Positions 1-12,640 of a DNA stretch of 64,000 nt are shown here, in pieces. Location: NCBI GenBank assembly GCA_036244855.1, contig BQKZ01000243.1, forward strand, positions 119,695-183,694, written 5' to 3'. The translations under genes and the position numbers were made by a program. Origin of the DNA: Temnopleurus reevesii (Eukaryota > Echinodermata > Echinoidea > Temnopleuroida > Temnopleuridae). The notes below the pieces were generated by a model. It saw only the letters and a program-made list of their open reading frames with translations, did no database searches and had not been told where the DNA came from. The number at the start of each line of letters is the position of its first letter. Position 1 is the first letter of the stretch.

Positions 1-433
1 GTGGAAATGATGACTTTGAAAATTCATAACTTTTGAACGGATTATGTTCAAATTTTCACAGTTTGTTCATCTGATTTTTCTTCATTTACTGACAGTACAT
101 TATTGCCTGGGTGTAATTCCCCTTTAATAACACGTAATTTTGTAATTTTGTATGTTCATGAACTTATCTGCACAAGTTTGTTTTCATCAGTTGGCTATGG
201 TAAATTAGTGTCATCAATGAACATGACCTCGTATATAAAGATATATATATGCATACATGTTATTAGAAAATTTTTGCTCTTGTGTATGTACAAAGAATAT
301 ATGATTTTTAATGTAATAATTCTTACAATTTAAGGCTGATTTACCCAGGGTCACTACTTCAGTTCTGATATTTTTTCTACGTACCACCATAGGCCTCGAG
401 TTATCGTTACTAAGTATTATCCTGATTAGTTAG

Positions 434-652
434 AATCAGGCATGCCTGCACACAAAGTTCGTTTCTATGTTAAGAGGGTGACACGAAAAGTTAAGACGTC
501 TTAGCAAGAGAATCAGGCATGCCTGCACACAAAGTTCGTTTCTATGTTAAGAGGGTGACACGAAAAGTTAAGACGTCTTAGCAAGAAGAGAATAGCTATT
601 TCGTGCAATTGGCCCCTGATTAGTTAGAATCAGGCATGCCTGCACACAAAGT
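434..652. repeat. 77-bp tandem repeat with partial third copy
   Basis: A unit starting AATCAGGCATGCCTGCACAC repeats at 434 and 511 almost without change. Its first ~24 bases appear again at 628, where the left flank CCTGATTAGTTAG is also repeated (421 and 615). Each unit start contains the 12-base palindrome CAGGCATGCCTG. The near identity indicates a recent duplication. Confidence 0.85.
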
Positions 653-859
653 AAATGTGTGCAGATTTCCACTCCTTTTGGAGTATTTCAGCGAGTTTCC
701 TCAAATCAAAGTGTTCAATCACACCAGGGTAGAGTGCAGCACAATGTGGATGAATATCTTGATGAAGGAATAACACCGTGGGTGAGATTTTAATTGCCAC
801 AGTTTTCAGGTTTAAAGGTGAGATTCAATCCTTGTATGCCACGACGCTTCCATGCACAT

Positions 860-995
860 GTAATAGGGGAGTTTACTAATAGATGTAAATTTTATGCATA
901 ACTCTAACACAGAGGTTGTTCTTGACAACCCTAATACTTGCCCGACATAGCGACAAGTAATGTATGCAAACTGGATTCCAAGTATTGTCTTCAAA
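860..995 (-). mobile_element. Truncated copy of the GGCGGGTTTACT MITE family
   Basis: It shares the family core (TTTATGCATA..TCTAACACA..GGTTGTTCTTGACAA and GTATGCAAACTGGA) with the full copies at 21556 and 34987, in inverted orientation. One end is missing. Confidence 0.7.
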
Positions 996-1064
996 TATCA
1001 ACCATACCATAATAAATGCAATTTTCACAAGTATCCATCCATGTATGATGGCTATTACATATAA

Positions 1065-1352
1065 TAGTAATAATAATAATAATAGATGCAATTTATATAG
1101 CGCATGTATCCACTCTGCTGAGTGCTCAAGGCGCTTTGCAATATCATTACCCTGGCTTTAGCCCGGCAGCCACCGGCGCACTTGGCATTTCAAGGAATAA
1201 ATATTCCTGCCAGGTACCCATTCACCTCACCTGGGTTGAGTGCAGCACAATGGATAAATTTCTTGCAGAAGGAAATTGACGCCATGGGTGGGATTCGAAC
1301 CTACGACCCTCTGGTTGAAAGACGAGAGTCATGACCACTACACCACGGCGCC
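1065..1352 (-). mobile_element. tRNA-derived SINE
   Basis: Read on the minus strand, a tRNA-like head starts GGCGCCGTGGTGTAGTGG (A-box-like) and carries GGTTCGAATCC (a B-box consensus), the internal RNA polymerase III promoter. The body leads to an (AAT)n tail at the other end (1065-1081). The plus strand next to the tail reads TTATATAGCGC..AAGGCGCTTTG, a common shared tail motif. Confidence 0.8.
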
Positions 1353-1963
1353 TCCAGATAACCATTATATATGTGCAGATGACCATTATATAACCAAATT
1401 AGGACGTATTTCAAAGGATTACACACATAGGTCACCAAAATTTGGGTTTGTAGGGCAGGGTACATTGCACTCTATACATGTCGCTCGTATTGTAAATCCC
1501 GCCACATTTGAAAGCCTATAAAAACGGATTAAGGTAATAGTCATCCTTAGATAAGAAATGCATTGTGTTGATGTTTACTCATAAAACTTTTTCAAGGCTG
1601 TCTTGCAACCGTGTCCTATGTTTCAGACGATTTTTCATAATTTTTCGTTTTTTTCTAGATCTTTATTAACTTTACCATTTTAAATTTGATGAAAGTTGTA
1701 TGTGTATCATGGCTATTTGATAGCTTTATTGCATTATTCTTTGACAAACATGTCTGTAAAAACAGGGAATCTTGGGTAAACGGGGATGCTTGGGTGAACG
1801 GGGACAGAACCTAGATCATTGAAGCTTTCTTTTTGGTGAGATAGATTATTTTCTGGATCCATTTATGGAATAACTCAATATGTTTGACAAATGAAAAAAG
1901 GAAGCAAATAAGATGTAAGCAGATCTAAGAAGACTGGTTGATTTTTTAAAATTTTTTTTTATT

Positions 1964-1978
1964 GGGGGGGGGGGGGGG
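1964..1978. repeat. G15 homopolymer
   Basis: Fifteen consecutive G preceded by a T-rich run. Similar runs occur at 6134-6150 (C17), 7535-7547 (G13), 10950-10966 (G17, at the gap edge), 30573-30585 (G13) and 33740-33751 (G12). Confidence 0.9.
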
Positions 1979-2214
1979 TCTGTCTTCACTCAGGTGTCAG
2001 TCTTTACTGTGTTTTACGGGATGTAATCAAGATGATGAATATCTTATCTGGGAACATGGATTTTTGACAGGATTTAAAATGAGACTGCAACAATTACCTT
2101 TGTTAACAAGATACCAGTGAATGTAGAAAGATTCCCAATCGCGTAACTACGTTAAACACACATAAATATGAATATATAAGTAAACCCGCCTATTCAGCCA
2201 GGCGTTCACAATAA

Positions 2215-2391
2215 CTCTATACACACAAAAGAAAGTACCCTCCCTATTCATTTTACGACACCTGTTTAACATATTTCAGTAGAATAAGAGGGAGGGAATT
2301 TCCTTTTGTGTATATATATAGCTATTGTGAATGTTTGAATGAAGTTGTTCACTGTGTCCAAAAGCCTTTGTCCCTTCTACTCGCGGTGATG
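2215..2391. mobile_element. Inverted-repeat element related to the 4969-5212 MITE
   Basis: Left TTCACAATAACTCTATACAC is mirrored on the right by GTGTATATATATAGCTATTGTGAA. The right flank (TGAATGAAGTTGTTCACTGTGTCC..CCTTTGTCCCTTCTACTC) matches the terminal repeat of the 4969-5212 element. It abuts the TTAA element that starts at 2392. Confidence 0.6.
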
Positions 2392-2947
2392 TTAAAAGAC
2401 GAGTCTACTCCAAAATAATAATTTTTTTTACAGAAGCAGATAAAAATGGTGAGTAAAACAAAAAAAGTTTGAAGAAAATCGGACAAGTAATGAAAAGTTA
2501 TGAATTTTTAAAGATTCAGAAACATGGGCAAATCAGTGGAAATTTCCAGAGAGGTTGCCAATTTGATGATGGGTGCACAACTAACTAGAGTTTTCATTCT
2601 AAATATGATGCCAATTTCATTATTTTTCCAGAAAGTTGCAAAGTTTGTATGAATGTAAATATGCAAATAGTGGATCTACATATCTATGATAAAGATATCA
2701 TATGGTTAAAGTTTTGAGGAAATCATATTTTTTGGGGGAAAAAGTTACATTTTATAACATTGATATGAATGTAATAGATGGTCAGTTGTGCACCTGTGAC
2801 ATCATCAGTTGCCAATTTGTCTAAATATTCAAACATTCATAACTCTCTTATTAGTTGTCCGATTTTCTTCATTTTTTTTAATAAAATAAAAAAATTTTTT
2901 CTCCTCCTGTCGAAAAATTATTATTGTGGGGTAGACTCTCCTTTTAA
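2392..2947. mobile_element. Palindromic TTAA-flanked MITE (piggyBac-like), copy 1
   Basis: TTAA lies at both ends. Just inside, AAGACGAGTCTACTCC is mirrored by GGGGTAGACTCTCCTT. The arms continue with matching blocks (GAAAATCGGACAA / TTGTCCGATTTTC; TTGCCAATTTG on both sides; GGTGCAC and GTGCACC). A TTAA target site is typical of piggyBac-type insertion. No transposase frame is present. Confidence 0.75.
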
Positions 2948-3249
2948 GTGATATATATTTTAGCATCTTTCTTTATGCATATTCCAGAAGGTTGTCTTCT
3001 CTGGAGTGTATTATGTAGAGATGTATGTGAGCATTAAGAATATAACCTCTTCTGATTTGATGTGTATTCAACCATAAATTGAACCAGCATCCATATATCA
3101 CTGTTCAGAATAATTGCATTACCACACATCTTTCAATAGCCTGGTGACCCTTTTGAATAGACCACTTTTGTAATGAAGTCAAATATATTCATATTTGGCC
3201 CATGGCAAAAAGTCAATAATATGCAGTAGGACGCTTTTCTACATTGTAT

Positions 3250-3472
3250 GTAGTAGTTTCAAATTTATGCCTGTTCCTGCCAACGAATGTAGTTACATGT
3301 ATGTGGTATTCATGCCTGGTTATTAACAAATGAACCAGAACATGTGGAATTCAGTTTGCATACATTACTTATTGCTATGGCAGGTGAACCTCAGGCAAGC
3401 CTTTGGGTTGTCAAGAAAAACCCTTGTATAAGAGGAATGCATAATATTTACTCTTATTAGTAAACCTGCCTA
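3250..3472 (+). mobile_element. Diverged copy of the GGCGGGTTTACT MITE family
   Basis: It contains TTCAGTTTGCATACATTACT, TTGCTATGGCAGGTGAACCT and ends TAGTAAACCTGCCTATTG, in the same order as the 21556-21778 copy but with many substitutions. Confidence 0.65.
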
Positions 3473-3844
3473 TTGGCATGGCTCTTTGTGTCCCTTATAA
3501 ATGACATTTAGATTTGAGGAAATCCAAGGCCTGGTGATATGTGGTACAGGTTTCGTGTACACAATACTTGAAGTATCCAGAAATTTCCCAGAATGTGTTT
3601 GAGTTTCTGCCTACAAAGTACACTACCTGTACTAGGTTTATGTATTGTTCAAATGTTATTGAGTACTATATTACAATAAACTTTTTTTCTTGAGTTATGT
3701 AAATACAATTCATGTCATTAATTAGTCACTAGCATGAGTAGTAATAATGTCATTGACGTAATGCTATTAATTGAGGATCCACCCCAGACATTTTCTACTT
3801 TACATAAAAGGAGAGTTATCATTAAAGATGGAATTGTCGCAAAT

Positions 3845-4050
3845 TGGTGCAAATCTTATGCATACCTCTAACACACAGATTATTCTTGACAACCATAAAG
3901 CTTGTCAGAGGCTTGTCCGACAGAGCAACTTCTGATGCATGCAAACTAGAGTCCCAGTATACATGTAGCTGTTCAGTTGTTACAGGTTGGAAGAACACCA
4001 TACAACTATGTTTCATAGCAAGAAACATGCATAAATTTGAATCAATTAGT
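3845..4050 (-). mobile_element. Diverged inverted copy of the GGCGGGTTTACT MITE family
   Basis: CTTATGCATACCTCTAACAC, ATTCTTGACAACC, GGCTTGTCCGACAGAGCAAC and GCATAAATTTGAAT appear in the reverse order and strand of the 21556 copy. Confidence 0.65.
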
Positions 4051-4968
4051 GAACTGGTATATGAGTAATGGAAAAGGATATTACATTTACATCTTCTTGT
4101 AAATCACTCTTTGCTCAGTAAATTAGCAGCAATTCTTGCAGATCTCCATTCATATTGTACTGATACATGACATTTCACAGTTTCATTTTTCTCAAAAGTA
4201 TTTTCTATGCCCTTGTATGTTACAGAGAACGCCTTTCCCTTAATTAGCCCAACAGCATAGACAATATGTAGCTTATGAGAAAAGTGAGAGAATGAAAAAT
4301 TCCAATATATCATAAATGGAGAGCTGATCTTGTAAAGCAATTAAAGTGTATTTTACAAGAAATTTAAATTGATGCTATTTCCTTATTCCTCAACCAATAC
4401 AGATCATTCATTTGTAAGTATGCTGTTAAATTCTCCTTTTGTCAAGAATTGCAAAATATCTTGGGTAAATAATGTCCCCTTAAAACCAGAAAATCTTTGC
4501 ATCTTTTTAAAACGTGGTGAGCCTCATATTGAGAGTCGGCTTTGCCAAGTTCGAATTTTAAAAATACACATGTACTTAGGGTGTCAAAATATGGCAATAT
4601 ATGTACTGTATAAATGATTCATAGAGTGAAATTGGAGAAATATTCCTTAGTTTGCCATTTGGATTCTATTTTGTACATTGGCATGTGATGTACATGTATA
4701 TTAGATGGTGAGGTGGATTTAAATTCCTATATTTTTCTTGTCTGGACGTTTTCTGGCAGTAATTTTTAGCGCCCCACTAAACAGAGGAATGTTTACGAAA
4801 TCATCGTCAACATTGTGTGGTAAATACCACATTCTACAAAGCATCAGTATGCAGCTTTAGATCACTTTCTGGAATTACGAAATTTTTGTGTAGTTCCCTT
4901 TATGCTTGTGTACTTGGGCATAGGAAAGTGAACTAGAAAACTCAAGTTCGATGGTATGAGGCAATATG

Positions 4969-5212
4969 CACTGTGAGCAGAAGGGACAAAGGCCTGGGAC
5001 AAAATAAACAACTTCCATTCAAGCTTTAACTAGCTATATGGACACAAAAGAGGTTCCATTCCCTCTTATTCTCCAGAGAAATGTTGAATACCTGGTAGCG
5101 AATGAACATGGAACTCTGGAAGCTTTTTTCTTTTGTGATAATAATGCTTTTGTGAAGGCTTGAATGAAGTTGTTTACTTTGTCCCAGTCCTTTGTCCCTT
5201 CTGCTCACAGTG
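4969..5212. mobile_element. MITE with ~57-bp terminal inverted repeats
   Basis: The left end CACTGTGAGCAGAAGGGACA and the following bases through CAACTTCCATTCAAGC are mirrored at the right end, which closes with CCCTTCTGCTCACAGTG. The 244-bp element has no coding frame. Relatives lie at 2215-2391 and 56476-56690. Confidence 0.85.
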
Positions 5213-5378
5213 ATGAGGCCCTACACATGGGAGGCCCCTGTCTGCAGGTCAAAGGTGGAAATCCAGGCAAATTTGGTTGGAGCATGGATATGCTAGGATA
5301 GAATACCAAAGATTTTTATTCTATATAAGTGGGCGATCAATCGGGAGAGTTGTAAGAGAAAACACTTTTAGCTCACTA

Positions 5379-5821
5379 CCGCATACGCCACGACTCAGCA
5401 ACCACCTTACGACTTGCTTGGAACTGAACGAATGAGTTGAGTAACGTCATGACTCCAGTGATATTGCCTGTCGCACAGAGTTGTAAGCAAATCGCAAGGC
5501 CTATCGTGAAGATTTGACATGTTTAATCCTTACGACAGAGTCATAAGCTTCTACCTTATCAGACAAGAGCACTGATTTATATGTTGATTGTGAAATGTAT
5601 AAAAAATACATGTGTGTCAATTAGCGTCACAATAAGATTTTCATGCCTATTTGACCTCTGCGCACCTGCAAAGTGACCTCACAAATGTAAAAGTTGTAAC
5701 ACAGTCATGGGAAGGATCGCAAGGTGTGCGGTGGCAATGTTTATGACTGGTTTACGATCCTGTGACATCATCCAGTTGCATGCCGGTCGTGAGTTGGTTG
5801 AGTCGTGGTGTGTGCAATGGG
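5379..5821. mobile_element. Degenerate inverted-repeat element
   Basis: Left CGCCACGACTCAGCAACCAC is approximately mirrored by right TTGGTTGAGTCGTGGTGTG, with further short matches inward (GTCATGACTCC / GTTTATGACTGG region). Ends are imprecise. Confidence 0.45.
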
Positions 5822-7247
5822 CTTTATGTAACAGATCTTTCAGCTAGAGACTAGCTGAAATAATGTATACCCTTGATTTGTACTACCACCTTTTTCTAAT
5901 GTTGGGTGTGAATTTCAAACCTATCAGTGTATATCTTTAATTTCAAAGAAATAAAGCTTGTTGGTTGTCCATGTATAGTAACTCTATGGTTTGAGTACAG
6001 GTTGTTCTATAAATAGCTCTATTACACAGTGTGCTTTTTAATAGGATCAAAGAAAATGTCCCACCACACTGCCTATCCTGACTTCAAGGATTGTGACATA
6101 TGATGCTGGGGGATGAGGTTAATTCTTCCAGTACCCCCCCCCCCCCCCCCTCCCCTCCCCCCTGAAGAAAAATTGTCATGGGCCATACTGCATTGTACAA
6201 TAAACGTTACCTTCAATTATTAATTATCATAATTTCTGTAAGAAAAATATTTTCCTACATGATTCTACACATTTGTTGGTACAATTAAATCAGAATTTGG
6301 TTTCCCCAATCTGTATGTGATGACGAACAGATGAATCAGGTCCCTGGCTCAAATTGTGTGCCCCAACAAATTTGCACCCCTGAGGAACAATGCCTGTTAG
6401 CTGTAATTGAAAATTTATTGGTCAACAGTTGACCATGTACATGCAAGAGGAATTATTTAATTTGAGTGTTTTTAAAGAATGATATGACAACACATTGAGT
6501 TGCAGGCCGGTGTAAACGAGGTAAGTGAGATCATGCAGGACAATACGAGAGGTAAAAATCTTTTGATTGAAAGATCTCAAGGTCACATGTGACGTTTGTC
6601 ATAGACAGGAAAAATTCACAGCTAATTAGCAAACAAAGGGGGTTAGAAAACAACGCCTGTTTTGTTAGGCATTGTTTATGGTTTGTATATGCCTCAATGT
6701 AATTAGTTTAAACGTTTTAAATGTTTTAAAGAGGAATATTATTACCATGCAGATTTTGGGGTCATATGGTTTTGAGTGTCGTATAATGAAAGCATTTTAT
6801 ATGTATTTCTGTGAAGAGCATTCATGTGTATTATTTTGAAACATGTTGAATTATGACAAACAATGAAATGTAAATAATGTATCTTGTGGAGGTGTCTGTG
6901 TTGACACAGACTTTTAATTGTACTTATCAATACATTTATTGTTACAAAGAATAAGGGTAGATTCCCAGATTCACGCTTTTACTTTCTGGATTCATTTTGC
7001 TCTGTCTACTCCCACACAATGTTCAAAACATTTTTTTTAAATTTCTTTTGGTAGTGTATACAAAAGCCGTAATTTTTTGTTACCTTTCTTTGTCTTGGAA
7101 GCTATAGTAGTGATGTGCAATGTACACGTTACAATTTTGTGCTGATTATCCAAATTTATAATGCTGGTCCTGATGTCTTGATTAGGATTATCTCATGGAA
7201 GATACTGCTTGGACATAAAAATTCCCCCCCCCCAAAGAAAAGAAACC

Positions 7248-7397
7248 TGGGCCCCGTAACATAAAGGTTTCCGACTAATCGCTATTTGATTTTGCGATCA
7301 ATTGCAAACTTTAGTACATGATTTGATATTGACTTGCGATTAATATCAATCGCTATCAGATTAGCAATTAATCGCAAACCTTTATGTTACTGGGCCC
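7248..7397. mobile_element. Foldback MITE with GGGCCC ends
   Basis: TGGGCCCCGTAACATAAAGG at the left is mirrored by CCTTTATGTTACTGGGCCC at the right. Inside, GCGATCAATTGCAAAC and GCAATTAATCGCAAAC continue the pairing. Small, non-coding. Confidence 0.8.
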
Positions 7398-8213
7398 TGA
7401 TATTGGGTAAAAATCTGTCACAATTGCTGCCAGCAGCGTCCTCGGACAGTAGAAAGAACAGCAAATTTAACAAGTGTACTTATTTGTTTTTTTTTTTAGA
7501 TTGGGGGTAACATTGATTCTTATTCATTTTTTGTGGGGGGGGGGGGGACGCCTCACGACAAGTGTCCCGATTTGGAATTTTTTTAATGTCGATAGATATT
7601 GGATTGTGCACTTTGAGTATTTGTACATTTGTGAACGTGATAGTATATAATGATGTGGTATCTACATTGGGTGTACCTGAAGGTTAAATTTTTATTATAT
7701 ATGTTTGGTTCTTGTGGTATTTTCAACTTGAGCAGGAATTTAAAAGTGACTTGCTTTGGTTTCTGCCATATGTTTGCATAATTGTGATTTCTAAATGTCT
7801 CTCCCCAAATTACATTATCTGATGCCAAACAGCTTAGACCTGTTCGCATCTTTAGCATTAAATCACATGTACTTTAACGGAAACCAGTTTGATAGAAACT
7901 ATTATACATGAAAAGGTAGATTTGAATGGTCAACACTGTCACAAAGGCGGTTTTAAGTGGTCTTCTAAATTAGTTTTAAAACCCACATGGCAAGGTACAT
8001 TTACATGTAGTTTTTTTTTTTGTTACCGAGAACAAGTTTAGAGGTTGATGTGTGGATGATCCTGACTCTGTTGAAGTTGCCTAAAATGATATCACCTTAA
8101 AGTCCCTGACAAAGTTTGAAATCAATGGTAGAGCCCAGCGGATATCATGGAAATAACATGGTCATCTAGCTCTTTGAACAGGTTAAGCAAACTTCTTAAT
8201 AGAATATATTTCT

Positions 8214-8730
8214 TTAACAGGAGTAGAAAAAAATAGATGAACAGAACAAAGCAAGTTTGAGGAAAATCGGACTACTTATAAGAGAGTTACTGTTTAAATA
8301 TTTAGACAAATTGGCACCTGATGACGTCACAGGTGCACAACTGACCATTTATTACATTCCTATCAATGTTACTTTTTCCAAAAAAAATATGATTTCCTGA
8401 AAACTTTAATCATGAGATATCTTTATGATAGATATGTAGATCCACTATTTGCATGTTTTTATTCATACAAACTGTGCAACTTTCTGTAAAAATAATGAAT
8501 TTTGCACCATATTTATAATGAAAACTCTGGTTGGTTGTGCACCCATGATGTCATCAAATTGGCAACATCTCTGGAAATTTCCAATGATTGGCCCATTTTT
8601 TCAAATCTTTAAAAATTCATTACTTTTTTTTATTACTTGTCCGATTTTCTTCAAACCTTTTCTGTTTTACTCATCAATTTTTTCTGCTTATGGTAAAAAA
8701 TTATTATTTTTGGGTAGACTCTTCTTTTAA
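8214..8730. mobile_element. Palindromic TTAA-flanked MITE, copy 2 (inverted relative to copy 1)
   Basis: TTAA at both ends, with GGAGTAG / GGGTAGACTCTTCTT just inside. The interior matches the reverse complement of 2392-2947 (CAGGTGCACAACTGACCAT, ATAGATATGTAGATCCACTA, AAATTGGCAAC). Confidence 0.75.
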
Positions 8731-10422
8731 GGCAAACTAGACTTGAGGTTCACTTTGTTGGCCCATAGATATGAATGGTATAAAACTGGATTTCTGAACC
8801 GGCTTTTGAAAGTAGATTAGTGGAAGCCTTTCTTGAAAAGTACATTTGAGCAGGATCATCTTCATCCTTTAGAAGTCAATTCAAATGAAGCATTTAATGA
8901 TATTCATACCTGTACGTTCTTACTAAAGACTTTACATGTTATATGTAGGTACAACATAATGTAACAAATCATACCGCAGAAAGAATATCTGAATGGATAT
9001 GTTTTATGTTTAATATTGAATAGTATGTGCATGTAGAAAATGGTTGATTATCTATTTGTAAGTAATATCTGAATAATAGTGTGTGCCTTGATACACATAA
9101 GAGTATAATCCATTAGAATTACCATGGCAACCGTGCATTGTGAAAGCATGCAATGTACAGTCAATGTTAGTACTTGACACTAATGTACACGCACATGTAC
9201 GCATACTGTCTGTGTGTAGATTGCTGATGTATCTAAATTCTATTCAGTTATCTGAAGCAGTACTTTAACAGGAATACAATGTGCAGGGATCTACATTGTA
9301 GACAGCTAGTGTACACAATTTCGAATGCAAGGAAAAGGCTTAGTGTAAAAAGAAACAAGTCTCATTTGATATAATCTGAGACTGAAGGGTTAATATCCAT
9401 TAACAAGAATATGGTAATAATTTCCTCAACTATCTGGTAATAATGTTGGAAAATCCACATCATGCACTGAGGTATGCATGGATGAGCGCACATCAAAAGG
9501 GAAAAGGGTTTATATAAGATTTGGAGTAAGCATGCAATATGTAAAAATGAATAAGCCTATAAAAGCAAAGAACAATTTTTGGTTTTAGTCTGTCGATATA
9601 AAGATGTATGTGTTACATGTTACTTGTATGTAGCACTTCTCTGAGAAGTTAACATACAGTGTAAAGTGTTGTGAAAATTACATCAATTTGTTCTTATTTT
9701 TGTTTGTTATGATATTTTGAGATTACATTTGATATGATATTTGGAGATAACTTTCATGTAAACATCTACCGTCTTTTAATATTGACCATTTCAAATATTC
9801 TTGAATATTATATAATGTCAAAAAATAGAACATTTTATTTTTAATCAACTTCCAAATACATCTTACAGTCAGTAAAATAGATACAAAAATTAGAATTGGA
9901 TAGAAGTTTTATTGCAGTGCAAATACCATAAAATCTACACTTGAATATCTCTAGTATATATACGCACATCTCTATATCTACATGTATATTTGAGAACCCC
10001 AATTTATATCCGTCTGTGCATATTGACCCAAATTTTGTAAATATGATTGCAGTAGCAATTGCCAACTTTGCCTGTGTGTTTTATAATTAGAGATGCATGC
10101 ATAAATGAGCCCAATATTACTATGCTTATTTCATCAAGTCGATGTATCCCCCCGTCCTGTAGCAGCGGTATGCATGACATTTGAAGCATGTCGGGCATGT
10201 CAGAATAGTCTGTGCAACACTGCTACTCCGTTTGTTGTGTAGCTTTTATTCCGTACAAAAGGAGGGAGCGCTAATTTCACACTCTAAGTGTACTGGTTGT
10301 GTATTAAAATGGATCGCACTAATGCTAACATTTAGTCAAGCGCAACGTGCCAGTAATTTTGTTGTCATGATTGTGTGTATTAATGTATACCTATGTTCCC
10401 CATTACCACAATATGCACAGTG

Positions 10423-10949
10423 NNNNNNNNNNNNNNNNNNNNNNNNNNNNNNNNNNNNNNNNNNNNNNNNNNNNNNNNNNNNNNNNNNNNNNNNNNNNNN
10501 NNNNNNNNNNNNNNNNNNNNNNNNNNNNNNNNNNNNNNNNNNNNNNNNNNNNNNNNNNNNNNNNNNNNNNNNNNNNNNNNNNNNNNNNNNNNNNNNNNNN
10601 NNNNNNNNNNNNNNNNNNNNNNNNNNNNNNNNNNNNNNNNNNNNNNNNNNNNNNNNNNNNNNNNNNNNNNNNNNNNNNNNNNNNNNNNNNNNNNNNNNNN
10701 NNNNNNNNNNNNNNNNNNNNNNNNNNNNNNNNNNNNNNNNNNNNNNNNNNNNNNNNNNNNNNNNNNNNNNNNNNNNNNNNNNNNNNNNNNNNNNNNNNNN
10801 NNNNNNNNNNNNNNNNNNNNNNNNNNNNNNNNNNNNNNNNNNNNNNNNNNNNNNNNNNNNNNNNNNNNNNNNNNNNNNNNNNNNNNNNNNNNNNNNNNNN
10901 NNNNNNNNNNNNNNNNNNNNNNNNNNNNNNNNNNNNNNNNNNNNNNNNN
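10423..10949. other. Assembly gap (run of N)
   Basis: 527 unresolved bases, followed directly by a run of 17 G, which suggests sequencing failure at a homopolymer. Any protein frame drawn across it is meaningless. Confidence 0.99.
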
Positions 10950-11064
10950 GGGGGGGGGGGGGGGGGTATTCACCCCATTTTTGTGTTGTTCCTAGGCCCC
11001 CAATAGCACAGAACATTCAACTGGGACTGTGTTGTCCCTGTTCTATCACAGAAAATTGTAAAAT

Positions 11065-11524
11065 TTAAAGGTATAGATTCGTGATGGTCGGAATGCAGAA
11101 TTGATGTTTTACCAACTGATGTATTCACAAATTACTCAACATGCCTGAATAAATTAGGAGAAGATTTTCGAACGTATTCTGGCATATTTTACTTTGAAAA
11201 TGCCAATCAGCTGTTATTCCAATATGGCCCTAGCGCTAAATGATCGGGGTGGGATTGGTCGAGTGAACGGTGGTATAGTGTGCGACGTGTGAGTTCATAT
11301 TCATTTTGTACGTGAGCATGTCGTGTTGGGGAGCGCAACACGGGTGTTCGTTTTTATTTTGCGATAGTTAAGCCATTTCTCGGTCAATTTCATTCATACA
11401 AACTATGAACATGCTCTAATTTGCTTTTGAAAAACTGTATTATCGTAATGTTTTTACTGCAGCTCACAAAGTAGTTAAATATCTGAAGCGCCATCTCTCC
11501 CAAAACTGATCTATATCGGTTTAA
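11065..11524. repeat. TTAA-bounded interspersed repeat, copy 1
   Basis: It starts TTAAAGGTATAGATTCG and ends before TTAA at 11521. It is homologous along its whole length to 12170-12640 (shared GCCAATCAGCTGTTATTCCA-type block, CGTGAGCATGTCGTG, TTTTATTTTGCGAT, GAACATGCTCTAATTTGC, GAAGCGCCATCTCTCCCAAA). The ends are only weakly inverted. Possibly a TTAA-site element. Confidence 0.65.
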
Positions 11525-12169
11525 GCTTTCATGTCTTTTTACAGTGCAGACTCTATGCACTACATGCATTCAAGTGGGCTAGAGCATTTCTGAATGATCT
11601 GCAGATATTATATGTAGCCCTGTGAATAATTTATGACTTTTATCACAATAATGTATCACTTTTATCACAATAAGCTCCTTTTTTATAGTCAAAACTAGAT
11701 AGCATGATCTTGCTTTGTTTGTAAAGAAAAGATAGCATTTCTCAGAATCCTATTGAAAGAGAGCTATTCCAACAATTGCACTTTTCAGTTGTATAAACAA
11801 AATGAAATATTACTGATTTGTTTGCTTGTTTTCAAAAAATATTAGCATTTGTTGAGGGTAACATTTTTTTTGCACAATAGCTTCAGATATGTATGTCAGG
11901 AATACTGCATTTTGATAATGCTTGTCTGACAAATGACGCTTTCCAATCAATATTTCTTAATCATTACACAATTTCATCTGGCAGATGGTATTTACTCATT
12001 TCGTCAGTTCTGAGAAAATTTATTTCCAGCCTGAACTGGAGTTCATGTTTAATGAGTTTGAATAAAGTGTAGGCAATGTAATATGACTTGCACTTGAGCA
12101 GGAGATTTGGAATATTTTTTGAGAATTCCTTTTTTTTTGGGGGGGGGCAGGGATACTGATACACCACAC

Positions 12170-12640
12170 TTAAAGGTATAGATTCGTAATGGTCGGGATG
12201 CAGAAAGTGATGTGAAACAAGCTGATTTATTCACAAGTTGTTTTACATGCATAAATATAACTGTACGACATTAGGAAAAGATTGTTGCACGTATTGTGGG
12301 GTATTTTACGGAGAACACGTCAATCAGCCATTATTCCAACGGTGTACGCACGGGGGAGCGTCGGCCCGAAATTGGCGGAGCGATCGGTGGTATTGTCTGC
12401 GGTGTGTGCGTTCGCGTTCATTTTATACGTGAAGCATGTCGTGCTGGGGAGAGCAACCGCAGCATCATCTTTTATTTTGCGATGATTAAGCTATTTCTTG
12501 ATCGATTTTATTCAAAGAAACTGCGAACATGCTCTAATTTGCTATTGAAAAACTGCATTACGGGAATACTTTTACTCCACCTCACAAAGTATATAAATAT
12601 CTGAAGCGCCATCTCTCCCAAAACTAGTCTATTAGTTTAA
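12170..12640. repeat. TTAA-bounded interspersed repeat, copy 2
   Basis: Second copy of the 11065-11524 family, same orientation, 645 bases downstream, with TTAA at both edges. It ends about 225 bases upstream of the exon at 12865. Short open frames within it are not conserved in copy 1. Confidence 0.65.

Noticed and set aside
434..660. CRISPR-like array
   Set aside because: Only two full units with no unique spacers, in an animal genome; it is an ordinary tandem repeat.
1270..1352. tRNA gene on the minus strand
   Set aside because: A- and B-box-like motifs are present but the cloverleaf is not intact, and the same head with a SINE body occurs at 24298 and 54790.
10181..11068. Long open frames on both strands across the N run
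   Set aside because: They consist almost entirely of unknown residues from the 527-base gap; no real coding evidence.
12296..12604. 102-codon frame
   Set aside because: Lies inside the interspersed repeat and is not preserved in its sister copy at 11065-11524.
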